Part shown: positions 10,941-21,069 of the stretch, one piece after another | Layout: the number at the start of each line of letters is the position of its first letter | Numbering within the stretch: position 1 is the stretch's first letter | Origin: Psychroflexus planctonicus | GTDB taxonomy: Bacteria; Bacteroidota; Bacteroidia; Flavobacteriales; Flavobacteriaceae | Direction: 5' to 3' | Assembly: GCF_014640195.1 (NCBI RefSeq) | Contig: NZ_BMGM01000001.1 | Span: 124,001-188,000, forward strand | DNA length: 64,000 bases | The notes under the pieces: model-generated | Databases searched by the model: none | Told to the model about the DNA's origin: nothing | Seen by the model: only the letters and a program-made list of their open reading frames with translations | Translations under genes and position numbers: made by a program

Positions 10941-10980
10941 AAAAAAAAAGTGCTTTTCTTAAATAGGAAAAGCACTTTTC
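10941..10980 (-). terminator. Intrinsic terminator of the act-cta operon
   Basis: Minus-strand transcript forms a 13-bp perfect stem (GAAAAGTGCTTTT, arms 10967-10979 and 10946-10958) with an 8-base loop, followed by an uninterrupted run of Ts. It lies directly after the ctaD stop and before ruvB. Confidence 0.92.
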
Positions 10981-10998
10981 ATTGATCAACAAATCAAG

Positions 10999-12822
10999 TT
11001 AATGATTCATTTCTTCTTCATTTTCTTGAAGTGGGACATTTTGCGGGACATAATCCTGCCCAGCAATAACGTAGTCTGATTCGTCTTCGTTCAACTTACT
11101 ATAATCATATGGCCAACGGTAAACGGTTGGTAATTCTCCGTACCAGTTACCGTGAATATGCTCAACAGGAGCAGTCCATTCAAGAGTATTTGCTTTCCAT
11201 GGATTCTTCTCTGCACGTCTTCCATAGAAAATAGAATGAATGAAATTATAGATGAAAAACAATTGACCAGCAGCAGTTAAAAAGGCAAATAAAGTAATTA
11301 AAACATTTGTGTCCGCTAAATCATCAAAATATGGAAAAGCGGTATTGGTATAATATCTTCTAGGTAAACCAGCCATTCCGATAAAATGCATTGGGAAGAA
11401 TACGCCGTAAGCACCTACAGCAGTAATCCAAAAGTGCGCGTAACCTAAATTTTTATTCATCATTCGTCCAAACATTTTAGGGAACCAATGATATACTCCT
11501 GCAAATAAACCATACAATGCAGAAATACCCATAACCAAGTGGAAGTGAGCCACAACAAAGTAGGTGTCGTGTACATTTATATCTAAAGTTGAATCACCTA
11601 AAATAATACCTGTTAATCCACCAGTAATGAAAGTGGAAACCAAACCAATAGAGAATAACATACCAGGATTCATTTGCAAGTTACCTTTCCACAGCGTAGT
11701 AATGTAGTTGAAAGCTTTTACCGCTGATGGAATAGCAATTAACAAAGTGGTAAATGTAAATACGGAACCTAAAAATGGATTCATACCAGAAACAAACATG
11801 TGGTGACCCCAAACAACTGTTGACAAGAAAGCAATAGCAAGAATGGAAGCAACCATCGCACGGTAACCAAAAATTGGTTTTCTAGCATTTGTTGCAATCA
11901 CTTCTGAAGTGATACCAAGTGCTGGCAATAAAACAATATATACTTCAGGGTGACCTAAAAACCAAAATAAGTGTTCATATAAAACAGGCGAACCACCTGA
12001 GTGACTAAGCACTTCTCCTTGTATATAAATATCACTTAAAAAGAAAGATGTTCCAAAACTTCTATCCATGATTAATAAAAGAGCTGCCGATAATAACACA
12101 GGAAAAGAAACCACACCGATAATAGCAGTTACAAAGAATGCCCAAACTGTTAAAGGCAAACGCGTCATTGACATTCCTTTAGTTCTTAAGTTTAATACTG
12201 TTACTATGTAATTAAGTGAACCTAATAATGAAGATGCGATAAAAATTGCCATGGAAACTAACCATAATGTCATACCCATACCTGATCCTGCAATTGCTTC
12301 TGGCAAGGCACTTAATGGTGGGTAAACTGTCCAACCAGCTGAAGCAGGTCCAGATTCAACAAATAAAGAAGATACCATGATGACAGATGAGATAAAAAAT
12401 AGCCAATATGATACCATATTCATAAAACCAGATGCCATATCACGAGCACCTATTTGCAATGGGATTAGAAGGTTACTAAACGTACCACTCAAACCTGCAG
12501 TTAACACAAAGAAAACCATAATTGTTCCATGAATGGTAACTAATGCTAAATAAGTTCCTGGCTCCATTACACCATCTGGTGCAAATCTTCCTAATAAAGT
12601 TTCGAAAATACCGAATGAACGCTCTGGCCAAGCGAGTTGCATTCTGAATAATAGAGACATGGCAATACCGATAAAGCCCATAATTAAACCAGTAATTAAA
12701 TACTGCTTAGCAATCATTTTGTGATCGGTACTAAAAATGTATTTCTCTATAAAAGTTGGCTCGTGGTGATGGTGATCATCGTGAGCATGATTATCAATGT
12801 TTGCTTGTGCTGCTACAGACAT
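10999..12822 (-). CDS. ctaD: Cytochrome c oxidase subunit I (aa3-type)
   Basis: The catalytic subunit of the haem-copper oxidase reduces O2 and pumps protons in the inner membrane. The 607-residue, multi-helix protein has the CuB ligand and cross-linked Tyr motif GHPEVYI, the HH pair (WGHHMFVSG) and the haem-ligand segment VHDTYFVVAHFHLVMG, all intact. A His-rich N-terminus (HAHDDHHHH) precedes helix 1. It is the last gene of the act-cta operon, 15 bp after ctaC. No subunit III or IV gene follows; those must lie elsewhere. Confidence 0.97.
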   Translation of the reverse strand: MSVAAQANIDNHAHDDHHHHEPTFIEKYIFSTDHKMIAKQYLITGLIMGFIGIAMSLLFRMQLAWPERSFGIFETLLGRFAPDGVMEPGTYLALVTIHGTIMVFFVLTAGLSGTFSNLLIPLQIGARDMASGFMNMVSYWLFFISSVIMVSSLFVESGPASAGWTVYPPLSALPEAIAGSGMGMTLWLVSMAIFIASSLLGSLNYIVTVLNLRTKGMSMTRLPLTVWAFFVTAIIGVVSFPVLLSAALLLIMDRSFGTSFFLSDIYIQGEVLSHSGGSPVLYEHLFWFLGHPEVYIVLLPALGITSEVIATNARKPIFGYRAMVASILAIAFLSTVVWGHHMFVSGMNPFLGSVFTFTTLLIAIPSAVKAFNYITTLWKGNLQMNPGMLFSIGLVSTFITGGLTGIILGDSTLDINVHDTYFVVAHFHLVMGISALYGLFAGVYHWFPKMFGRMMNKNLGYAHFWITAVGAYGVFFPMHFIGMAGLPRRYYTNTAFPYFDDLADTNVLITLFAFLTAAGQLFFIYNFIHSIFYGRRAEKNPWKANTLEWTAPVEHIHGNWYGELPTVYRWPYDYSKLNEDESDYVIAGQDYVPQNVPLQENEEEMNH

Positions 12823-12837
12823 AGTACGTTAACTTCT

Positions 12838-13884
12838 TTAGTTATTAATTAATTCTCCAAATGTTTGTTGGTTGTCTATCCAATCTTGAAATTCTTCTTC
12901 CGTTTCTACAACAATTTTCATTTGCATATTGTAATGAGAGACACCGCAGATTTTATTACACAATAAGTAATAATCGAATTCGTAGAGTTTGTCATCTTCA
13001 GCGATATCATCATTATTTTTGCGAATTTCGTTAATGTTTCTCACTTTGTCAACCATGTAATCGGTATTTCTGATTTCTTTAGAAGTTGTTGTAGGGGTAA
13101 AACCGAACTCGGTTACCATGCCCGGAACAACATTCATTTGAGATCTAAAGTGTGGGAAATATGCAGAATGCAAAACATCTTGAGATCTGAATTTAAATAA
13201 TACAGGACGGTTTACAGGTAAATGTAATTCGTTTACAATAATATCATCCATAGCATACTCGTCAGATTCGTCTACTCCTAATTGATTGATGCCTTCGATG
13301 AAACGAACATTGGCTTTTCCAAGTGTTTTATCGTCTCCTGAGTATCGAGCTCTCCAATCGAATTGATAAGCATAAATCTCTACTACTAATGTGTCTTCTG
13401 TTTCTTCGGGATTCATGATTTCAGACCAACTGAAAAGTCCGTATAAAATTAAACCAGCTAAAACTACAACCGGTATAATAGTCCAGATGAATTCTAATTT
13501 ATCATTATCTGCGTAAAATAATGCTCTTTGTCCTTTTTTACCACGGTACTTATATCCAAACCAATGCAAAAGAGCTTGCGTGATTACTTGAACAAACATG
13601 ATAATACCAATTGAAATAAACATCAATCTGTCGTAATCTGAACCATGCTCAGACGAAGCTTCTGGTAAATAAAATTTGCTAAGGCTCCAAAAGGAATAAA
13701 TCATTAAGCCGTAAAAGAAAACCATAAAGGCTAATAAAATCTTACCTTGTGTATTATTGTCTTTATCGTCTGCAATCTGGCTATCTGAAGCATCAGCAGG
13801 TTTTGACAATTCAAAAACTTTTGATATTTGCCAAAACGTTACTCCTAGAAGCGCGATTACAATTATAATTAAGAATGCTGTCAT
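12838..13884 (-). CDS. ctaC: Cytochrome c oxidase subunit II
   Basis: This subunit accepts electrons from cytochrome c through the binuclear CuA centre. The CuA ligands are intact: His in VLHSAYFPHFRS and the C-x3-C-x3-H-x2-M pattern in CNKICGVSHYNM close to the C-terminus. The 348-residue protein has an extra N-terminal membrane segment followed by two further helices before the periplasmic cupredoxin domain. No fused cytochrome c domain is present, which fits electron delivery from the neighbouring act complex. It lies between actF and ctaD with short spacers. Confidence 0.96.
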   Translation of the reverse strand: MTAFLIIIVIALLGVTFWQISKVFELSKPADASDSQIADDKDNNTQGKILLAFMVFFYGLMIYSFWSLSKFYLPEASSEHGSDYDRLMFISIGIIMFVQVITQALLHWFGYKYRGKKGQRALFYADNDKLEFIWTIIPVVVLAGLILYGLFSWSEIMNPEETEDTLVVEIYAYQFDWRARYSGDDKTLGKANVRFIEGINQLGVDESDEYAMDDIIVNELHLPVNRPVLFKFRSQDVLHSAYFPHFRSQMNVVPGMVTEFGFTPTTTSKEIRNTDYMVDKVRNINEIRKNNDDIAEDDKLYEFDYYLLCNKICGVSHYNMQMKIVVETEEEFQDWIDNQQTFGELINN

Positions 13885-13910
13885 TGTATATAACTTTTTA
13901 TCTAACTAAA

Positions 13911-15200
13911 TTAATAATGAAAGTGTTTGCTTTCTTTCATCAATGGGAAATTTTTTGCTACTAATGGTGCTTTTGTTAATCCGTTGAATACGAAATATAA
14001 AAATAGGCCACCTACAAGTAATACTGAAGCAATTTCAGGAATACCGATAAACCAAGATTCACCAACTGTTCCTGGCATAATCATTACATAAAAGTTTAAG
14101 TAATGGCCGAAAAGGATAGCAATACCGGTCATAACAACAATCCAATTTACGCGTTTAAAGTCTGTATTAACCAAAACAAGTAATGGAAATATGAAATTAA
14201 TAGCGACCATTCCGAAGAATAATAAATTGTAATCTTCTATACGCTGAATAAAGTATACAGCTTCTTCTGGAATATTGGCGTACCAAATTAATAAGAACTG
14301 AGAAAACCATAAATATGTCCAAAAAATACTAATGCCAAACATAAATTTAGCCAAATCATGAATATGACTATCATTTACTTCTTCAAGATATCCTTTTGAC
14401 TTTAAGAATATTGTGATTAAAGCAATCATTGTAATTCCAGATACAAACATACTTGCAAAGACGTACCATCCAAATAATGTACTAAACCAGTGTGTATCTA
14501 TACTCATGATAAAATCCCAAGACATCATTGATTCAGAGACAATAAAGAATACTAAGAAAATAGCTGATACTTTAAAATTCTTTTTAAATAAAGCTTCACT
14601 GAAGTTTTCATCCATTTGGCGAGAATTCTTTCTCATCAACCAAGACAAAAACACCCAACCGCCGATATAAATTACAGCTCTTAACAAAAAGAAAGGAACA
14701 TTTAAGTAACCTACTTTGTTAGCAATTATTTCGTCGTGAGCTACAACTTCTGGATCCATCCAGATAAAAAGGTGATTGTAACCAAGTGAAGAAAGTACTA
14801 ATAGAACAAAAACCAAGATTCCACCAGGTAGAATAAACGTAGATATAGCTTCCATAACACGAAATAAAATAGGTGACCACCCAGCTTGAGCCGCGTTTTG
14901 CACCGCATAAAAAGCAAATGCGCCGACTGCTAACAAAAAGAAAAATAAGGCAGCTGTATATATAGACGCCCAAGGTCTATTTTTTAATTGGTCATAAACG
15001 TGTTCTGCATGATGAGAATCATCGTGATGCGCATCTGCTGCTGCATGAGTTTCTCCATGTGCAGCATGTTCTTCCGCTAGCATAGTAGATACTTCATCTA
15101 CTGAAGCTGGCGTATTCACAAAACCATAAATTAATCCAATAGCACCGAGGATTATTAAGATGGCAGCGGTTAATTTTATTTTACTTGATATGGTATACAT
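13911..15200 (-). CDS. actF: Alternative complex III membrane subunit ActF
   Basis: ActF is an integral-membrane subunit of the quinol:cytochrome c/oxidase oxidoreductase (alternative complex III), related in fold to NrfD/ActC. The 429-residue protein shows about ten hydrophobic segments, starting KLTAAILIILGAIGLIYGF, with a His-rich soluble loop around residues 44-66 (HAAHGETHAAADAHHDD) between the first two. It is placed by position (act order A-B-C-D-E-F, then ctaC) as well as by sequence character. Confidence 0.92.
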   Translation of the reverse strand: MYTISSKIKLTAAILIILGAIGLIYGFVNTPASVDEVSTMLAEEHAAHGETHAAADAHHDDSHHAEHVYDQLKNRPWASIYTAALFFFLLAVGAFAFYAVQNAAQAGWSPILFRVMEAISTFILPGGILVFVLLVLSSLGYNHLFIWMDPEVVAHDEIIANKVGYLNVPFFLLRAVIYIGGWVFLSWLMRKNSRQMDENFSEALFKKNFKVSAIFLVFFIVSESMMSWDFIMSIDTHWFSTLFGWYVFASMFVSGITMIALITIFLKSKGYLEEVNDSHIHDLAKFMFGISIFWTYLWFSQFLLIWYANIPEEAVYFIQRIEDYNLLFFGMVAINFIFPLLVLVNTDFKRVNWIVVMTGIAILFGHYLNFYVMIMPGTVGESWFIGIPEIASVLLVGGLFLYFVFNGLTKAPLVAKNFPLMKESKHFHY

Positions 15201-15238
15201 AATGTAAAAACTTGTCGTTAATTTCTGTAATCGTTTAT

Positions 15239-15892
15239 TTATTCAGCATCTTGATCTTGAACATCTTCTTGATCGTTTTCTCGAACCAAATCTTGTTCTT
15301 GCTCATCTGCATCAACAAAATCTTTAGGTTCCTTTTTTTCTAATCCATCTTTGAGACTCATCACGTAATGCGTTACTTGCCATAATTCTTCATTACTCAT
15401 CTGAGAAGCATAAGAACCCATCGTATTTATTCCGTAATACATCACATGATAAACACTACCTTCAGTAATAGCACGTCCTTGATCATCATAACTAGGTACT
15501 CCTAGAATTTTTTCACGTTCTACCAAATAACCTTTACCATCTCCTTTTCCACCATGACAGGTTGCGCAATAAATATTGTATAGCTCAGAACCTTTATTGA
15601 AATTATCCTCAGTATAAGCTAACGGATTATCTAATTCGGTTTTAGCTAAATTATAACCTTCTTGATTATCTTCATAATCGTAAGGCAACCAACCACGAGA
15701 AATAGATTCTTTAACTGGCTCCATAGCTTGTTGTCCGTCTTCAAAAATTTCGTACTCACCGTAGGTTTCGTAAGAAACGGGTTGGTACATATCTGGGAAA
15801 TATTGATAGTTAGGCTTACTCTTATCAAAACAAGATGTAAGCATTCCACTTAAGGCTATCAATACTATAAGTTTTGTTCCGCGATTAATCAT
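15239..15892 (-). CDS. actE: Alternative complex III monohaem cytochrome c lipoprotein ActE
   Basis: A periplasmic, membrane-anchored cytochrome c that passes electrons on from the complex. A lipobox (GMLTSC) ends the signal peptide, and a single haem site CATCHGG lies near residue 111 with a downstream Met candidate axial ligand (MGSYASQM). The C-terminal 40 residues are very acidic (DEQEQDLVRENDQEDVQDQD). At 217 residues it fits ActE. Tight spacing (7 bp) to actD supports one operon. Confidence 0.94.
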   Translation of the reverse strand: MINRGTKLIVLIALSGMLTSCFDKSKPNYQYFPDMYQPVSYETYGEYEIFEDGQQAMEPVKESISRGWLPYDYEDNQEGYNLAKTELDNPLAYTEDNFNKGSELYNIYCATCHGGKGDGKGYLVEREKILGVPSYDDQGRAITEGSVYHVMYYGINTMGSYASQMSNEELWQVTHYVMSLKDGLEKKEPKDFVDADEQEQDLVRENDQEDVQDQDAE

Positions 15893-15899
15893 GCTTCAC

Positions 15900-16421
15900 T
15901 TATTTTTTTAAATCAATTTCTACTGCGCCTGTACTGTGTAAAAACTCGGCTACTTCTTGAATATCATTTGAACCTACACTTACTTCCATTAAAAAATGAT
16001 CATCTGTAGTTCTAACATCTGGATTTTCTGCTTCTTTAAAAGGCCATAATTTACTTCTCATATAAAAAGTAATTACCATTAAGTGAGCAGCAAAAAATAC
16101 AGTCATCTCAAAAGCTGTAGGAATAAAAGAAGGTAAGTTTTCTATAAGGCTAAAACTTGGTTTCCCTCCAATATTTTGTGGCCAATCTACAATCATGATG
16201 AAATTCATCATAGTAAGAGCAACGGCAAGACCTACACAGCCATATAAGAAAGATGTAATAGCCAATCTAGTGTGCGATAATCCCATAGCTTTATCTAGAC
16301 CATGTACAGGAAAAGGACAATAAACTTCTTCGATATGATATTTTTGTTTACGAACTTTTTTTACAGCGTTCATCAAAATATCATCATCGGTATAAAATGC
16401 GTGCAATACTTTAGCTGCCAT
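15900..16421 (-). CDS. actD: Alternative complex III subunit ActD (DUF3341)
   Basis: ActD is a small membrane subunit of alternative complex III that carries no cofactor. The 173-residue protein matches the DUF3341 pattern: a soluble N-terminal part with VYCPFPVHGLDKAMG near residue 35, two transmembrane helices (about 58-80 and 101-120) and a short soluble C-terminal domain. The start is 2 bp from the actC stop, so the two are probably translated together. Confidence 0.95.
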   Translation of the reverse strand: MAAKVLHAFYTDDDILMNAVKKVRKQKYHIEEVYCPFPVHGLDKAMGLSHTRLAITSFLYGCVGLAVALTMMNFIMIVDWPQNIGGKPSFSLIENLPSFIPTAFEMTVFFAAHLMVITFYMRSKLWPFKEAENPDVRTTDDHFLMEVSVGSNDIQEVAEFLHSTGAVEIDLKK

Positions 16422-16423
16422 GA

Positions 16424-17917
16424 TTAATTATTTTTTGATTGATGATTGTTATCAGAATTGTCTCCTTCATTTAAAAGTGCTTTGAAATCTTTTAAGGGTT
16501 TTTGCTTTGGCATTTCAAACAAATCGGCATCATCTCCTTTTTCTGCTCTAATTTTCTTGTATTTTTCACCAGAAGATTTCAATATTGTTTTTACTTCTGC
16601 TTGAGCAATCACAGGGAAAGTTCGTGCATAAAGTAAGAATAATACAAAGAAGAAACCAATTGTTCCTACAAAAATACCGATATCTACAAAAGTAGGTGAG
16701 AACATAGTCCATGCTGATGGCATGTAATCACGGTGCAACGAAGTTACAATAATTACAAAACGCTCGAACCACATACCGATATTCACTACTATAGATATAA
16801 AGAAAGAGAACATAATGCTTCTTCTTAATTTAGGGAACCACATAAATTGTGGAGAAAATACGTTACAAGTCATCATTGCCCAGTATGCCCACCAATAAGG
16901 ACCAGTTGCTCTATTTAAGAATGCATATTGCTCATATTCTACTCCAGAATACCAAGCCATGAACAATTCAGTTATGTAAGCCACACCCACAATAGAACCA
17001 GTAATCATAATTACAATGTTCATCAATTCGATGTGTTGTATGGTTATGTAACCTTCTAAACTTACCACTTTACGCATGATAATCAATAGTGTATTTACCA
17101 TAGCAAATCCAGAGAAAATTGCTCCTGCAACGAAGTATGGCGGGAAAATAGTGGTGTGCCAACCTGGAATTACCGAAGTAGCAAAGTCAAATGATACAAT
17201 AGTATGTACCGAAAGTACAAGTGGAGTTGCTAAACCAGCCAAGACTAATGAAACTTCTTCAAAACGTTGCCAATCTTTTGCTCTACCACTCCATCCAAAG
17301 GATAAAATGCTGTATATTCTTTTCTGAAAAGGTTTCACTGCACGGTCGCGAATCATGGCGAAATCAGGTAACAATCCTGTCCACCAGAAAACCAACGAAA
17401 CCGAAAGGTATGTTGAAATAGCAAATACATCCCATAAAAGCGGTGAGTTAAAATTCACCCAAAGCGAACCGTAAGCGTTTGGAATAGGAAGTACCCAATA
17501 CGCTAACCAAGGTCTACCCATGTGAATAATCGGGAATAAACCCGCTTGTACAACAGAGAAAATAGTCATTGCTTCAGCAGAACGGTTAATTGCCATACGC
17601 CATTTTTGTCTAAACAATAACAATACAGCTGAAATTAAAGTTCCTGCGTGACCAATACCTACCCACCAAACAAAGTTGGTAATATCCCAAGCCCAACCAA
17701 TGGTTTTGTTTAATCCCCAGGTTCCTATACCTGTAGATACAGTATATACTATACAGCCTAATCCCCACAAAAAGGCGATTAAAGCAATAGAAAAGACTAT
17801 CCACCAAGTTTTATTAGCTTTGCCTTCAACTGGGCGAGCTATTTCAACCGTTACGTCGTGGTAAGACTTGTCACCCGTAACTAAAGGCTTTCTAATCGGT
17901 GCTTCGTAATGAGACAT
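16424..17917 (-). CDS. actC: Alternative complex III quinol-binding subunit ActC (NrfD/PsrC family)
   Basis: ActC is the NrfD-like membrane subunit that oxidises quinol next to the Fe-S subunit ActB. The 497-residue protein has about ten membrane helices; NFVWWVGIGHAGTLISAVLLL carries the conserved NrfD-type segment and YITELFMAWYSG the later helix with acidic and aromatic residues. The C-terminal 60 residues are soluble and polar. It lies 29 bp after actB and 2 bp before actD. Confidence 0.95.
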   Translation of the reverse strand: MSHYEAPIRKPLVTGDKSYHDVTVEIARPVEGKANKTWWIVFSIALIAFLWGLGCIVYTVSTGIGTWGLNKTIGWAWDITNFVWWVGIGHAGTLISAVLLLFRQKWRMAINRSAEAMTIFSVVQAGLFPIIHMGRPWLAYWVLPIPNAYGSLWVNFNSPLLWDVFAISTYLSVSLVFWWTGLLPDFAMIRDRAVKPFQKRIYSILSFGWSGRAKDWQRFEEVSLVLAGLATPLVLSVHTIVSFDFATSVIPGWHTTIFPPYFVAGAIFSGFAMVNTLLIIMRKVVSLEGYITIQHIELMNIVIMITGSIVGVAYITELFMAWYSGVEYEQYAFLNRATGPYWWAYWAMMTCNVFSPQFMWFPKLRRSIMFSFFISIVVNIGMWFERFVIIVTSLHRDYMPSAWTMFSPTFVDIGIFVGTIGFFFVLFLLYARTFPVIAQAEVKTILKSSGEKYKKIRAEKGDDADLFEMPKQKPLKDFKALLNEGDNSDNNHQSKNN

Positions 17918-17946
17918 AATACTCTTTTAAATTATTCTTTTATAAA

Positions 17947-20900
17947 TTAAGCTTCCGTTGTGTTTCTAACTTTTGTTTGATACAACACATTTGGTTTTGT
18001 ACCTAAGTATTCTAATAAGTGATATTTTCTATCTTCTTGTGTTTTTTGGTAAACTACACTTTCTTCATCATTGATATCTCCAAATACAATGGCACCATTA
18101 TCGCATGCATTCGAGCAAGCTGTTTGGAATTCTCCATCTTTAATTTCACGTCCTTCACGTTTAGCATCAAGAATAGTTTTCTGCGTCATTTGAATACACA
18201 TTGAACATTTTTCCATTACACCACGAGCACGAACCGTTACATCTGGATTTAAGACCATTCTACCTAAGTCGTTATTCATGTGGTAATCAAACTCATCATT
18301 TTGGTTGTACTTGAACCAATTGAAACGTCTAACTTTATAAGGACAGTTATTGGCACAGTAACGTGTTCCTACACAACGGTTATATGTCATGTGGTTTTGC
18401 CCTTGTCTTCCATGTGCCGAAGCTGCAACTGGACAAACCGTTTCACACGGAGCATGATTACAATGCTGACACATCACCGGTTGAAAAACTACTTCAACAG
18501 ATTCTTCAGCTGGGTTTTCTAACTCAGCAAATTCGCTTAAAGCACTTCCAAGACCTTGAATATTATTTTTCTTATCGTAATCTTCATTTAAAGTATCTTC
18601 AGAAGAATAGTATCGGTCAATACGCAACCAATGCATATCTCGACTTTTTCTAACTTCTTCTTTACCAACTACAGGAACATTGTTTTCACTATGACAAGCA
18701 ATTACACAAGCTCCACAACCGGTACAAGCATTTAAATCGATAGATAAATTGAAGTGATGACCGATAGAACGATCAAACTCATCCCATAAATCTACATCTG
18801 GATTATCAACTGCGGTCTCTTGGTGATCAAGTGAAACTTCAGGTATTTTATTCCAAACATCTTTGTCTTTTGTATTGAAAATTTCAAGTGAAGTCTCCTT
18901 GATGATATCACGGCGACCCATCATGGTGTTGTGTAACTGAACACAAGCAAACTCATGATTTCCTGAAACTTTTTCTATTTCTACTTGTTGAACAGCTTTG
19001 AAGTTCTGATACAAAGGATATGCATTTATACCTACTTGCATTTCATCCTGAATAGCTTCTGTTCTACCATATCCAACGGCTAGTCCTACTGAACCAACAG
19101 CTTGACCTGGTTGGATATAAACTGGAACTTTTTCTAAAGTAACACCATTTACGGTCACTTTTGCATAACTACCATCTAAAGCACCATTGGCAACATTACG
19201 GTTTTCTAATTCTAAACGCTCTGCATCCGCTTTAGAAATAGTCAAGTAATTATCCCAAGATGTTCTGGTAATCGGATCTGGAAATTCTTGCAACCAAGGA
19301 TTATTAGCTTGCTGCCCATCACCTAAACCAGTTTTGGTATATAAAGTTAACTCTAGGCCTTCATTTGCTTTCAGTAAACTGTTAGCAGCTTGCGATGCAT
19401 TAAATGAAGCTACTTCAATTTCATCTTCATCATCTTCAGATTCGCTTACAACTTCATTTACATTAGCTGTAAAAAATCCATCATGCAAAGTTCTATTCCA
19501 AGAATTATCTGGAAAATCTTCACTAAATGAAGATTTTAAATATTCGTAATAATTTTCATTAGAGCCAGTCCATTTCAATAAGCAATCCTGAAATTGTCTA
19601 GTATTGAAAACGGGCTTAATAGTTGGCTGAACTAGAGAAAAATTCTTTTTAGTAAACTGCACATCTCCCCAAGATTCTAAATAATGTGGAGTAGCAGCAA
19701 CAAATTCCGAAAGCATAGCAGTTTCATCTGCCTTCATCGCGAAATCTACCACTAAATCAACTTTCTCTAAACCAGTTTTGAAGGTATCCGCATTGGGTAA
19801 GCTGTAAGCTGGATTTACACCAACCATCATCAAACCACCGATTTTACCAGCATTCATATCTTTTACTAAGGAAGCTACTTTTTGGTCGTTTCCTTGTCTA
19901 ATCATTCTTGGGTTTTGAACATCAACCAGTGAGCTATTTAGCGTCTCGTTGATTTCCATTGCCATCATTTGTGCTTCTACTTCATTGATTCCACAAAGCA
20001 CAACTCCTTTAGAGCCAGCTTGCTTCAATTGTTGTGCAGCACTTGCTACAGCTTTGGCTTGTTTTTCATTTAAGTTGGTATTTCCAACTTTTCCAACAAT
20101 TTGATTGTAAAGCTCTACTAAAACATGTTTTTGAACACTTGGTTTAGCTGCAATTCTAGTATCTGAATTTGCTCCAGAAAGCGTCATGTTCGCTTCAAAC
20201 TGAACGTGTTTAGACATCTTACCGTCTTTTGGCACACGGGATTGCGAATATCCGCTGTCAAAACTACCACCTTGCCAATCTCCTAAGAAATCTGCACCTA
20301 CTGAAACAATGGTCTCTGCTTTAGAAAAGTCGTAATTAGGAAGTGCACGGAAACCATATTTTTGTTGAAAAGCATCTAGCGCAGCTGATTCCGAAACAGC
20401 ATCATACACTACATGTTTTGTATTTGGGTATTGCTCAACAAACTTGTTGATTAATTTTTTAGTTGAAGGACTGGCTAAAGTTTGCGTTAAAAATACAACA
20501 GGCTTATCACCCAGTTTTTCCATCTTCACTTTTATTGCATCATCAAATGCAGACCAAGTTGTGGGCTGACCACCAATGGTTGGATTTTGAAGACGCTTTA
20601 CATCATATAAAGAAAGTACAGAAGCATGAATTCTTGCTTTACCAGCAGACATTACTCCGGCTTCTTTATTCGTTTCAATTTTAATAGGTCTTCCTTCGCG
20701 AGTTTTCACCAATACGCTTGCAAAATCAAAACCATCAGCAATAGTAGATGCGTAATAATCAGCAACTCCAGGCACTAAACGTTCTGGCTGAACCACGTAA
20801 GGTATAGACTTAATTACAGGGCCTTCACATGCAGCTAAAGATGCTGCTGCCGTACTAAATCCTACATACTTAAGAAAATCTCGACGACTCGTAGAAGAGT

Positions 20901-21039
20901 TTTCTAATTTATTTTTATCACCTAAAAACTCATCTGCAGGTATATGTTCTACAAATTCATTTTGTTCAAGCGAACTTACTATCGGACTGTTCTCCTTCAG
21001 CTCTTCTTCGCTTTTCCAGTATTTTTTTTCTGATGACAT
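17947..21039 (-). CDS. actB: Alternative complex III Fe-S/molybdopterin-oxidoreductase-like subunit ActB
   Basis: ActB is a fusion of a molybdopterin-oxidoreductase-like domain (about residues 110-720, family usually without Mo cofactor) and a ferredoxin-type domain (about 760-1000). Four cluster motifs are visible: CTGCGACVIACH, CQHCNHAPCETVCP, CVGTRYCANNCP and CSMCIQ...CSNACDNGAIVFG. The N-terminus has a twin-arginine motif (SRRDFLK) followed by LAAC, so Tat export and lipid anchoring are likely. ATG at 21039 is preferred to the upstream TTG at 21051 because family members start M-x-x-x-KKYWKS. Confidence 0.95.
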   Translation of the reverse strand: MSSEKKYWKSEEELKENSPIVSSLEQNEFVEHIPADEFLGDKNKLENSSTSRRDFLKYVGFSTAAASLAACEGPVIKSIPYVVQPERLVPGVADYYASTIADGFDFASVLVKTREGRPIKIETNKEAGVMSAGKARIHASVLSLYDVKRLQNPTIGGQPTTWSAFDDAIKVKMEKLGDKPVVFLTQTLASPSTKKLINKFVEQYPNTKHVVYDAVSESAALDAFQQKYGFRALPNYDFSKAETIVSVGADFLGDWQGGSFDSGYSQSRVPKDGKMSKHVQFEANMTLSGANSDTRIAAKPSVQKHVLVELYNQIVGKVGNTNLNEKQAKAVASAAQQLKQAGSKGVVLCGINEVEAQMMAMEINETLNSSLVDVQNPRMIRQGNDQKVASLVKDMNAGKIGGLMMVGVNPAYSLPNADTFKTGLEKVDLVVDFAMKADETAMLSEFVAATPHYLESWGDVQFTKKNFSLVQPTIKPVFNTRQFQDCLLKWTGSNENYYEYLKSSFSEDFPDNSWNRTLHDGFFTANVNEVVSESEDDEDEIEVASFNASQAANSLLKANEGLELTLYTKTGLGDGQQANNPWLQEFPDPITRTSWDNYLTISKADAERLELENRNVANGALDGSYAKVTVNGVTLEKVPVYIQPGQAVGSVGLAVGYGRTEAIQDEMQVGINAYPLYQNFKAVQQVEIEKVSGNHEFACVQLHNTMMGRRDIIKETSLEIFNTKDKDVWNKIPEVSLDHQETAVDNPDVDLWDEFDRSIGHHFNLSIDLNACTGCGACVIACHSENNVPVVGKEEVRKSRDMHWLRIDRYYSSEDTLNEDYDKKNNIQGLGSALSEFAELENPAEESVEVVFQPVMCQHCNHAPCETVCPVAASAHGRQGQNHMTYNRCVGTRYCANNCPYKVRRFNWFKYNQNDEFDYHMNNDLGRMVLNPDVTVRARGVMEKCSMCIQMTQKTILDAKREGREIKDGEFQTACSNACDNGAIVFGDINDEESVVYQKTQEDRKYHLLEYLGTKPNVLYQTKVRNTTEA

Positions 21040-21069
21040 ATCTCGATTCAAATTTCTTCAATTAATAAT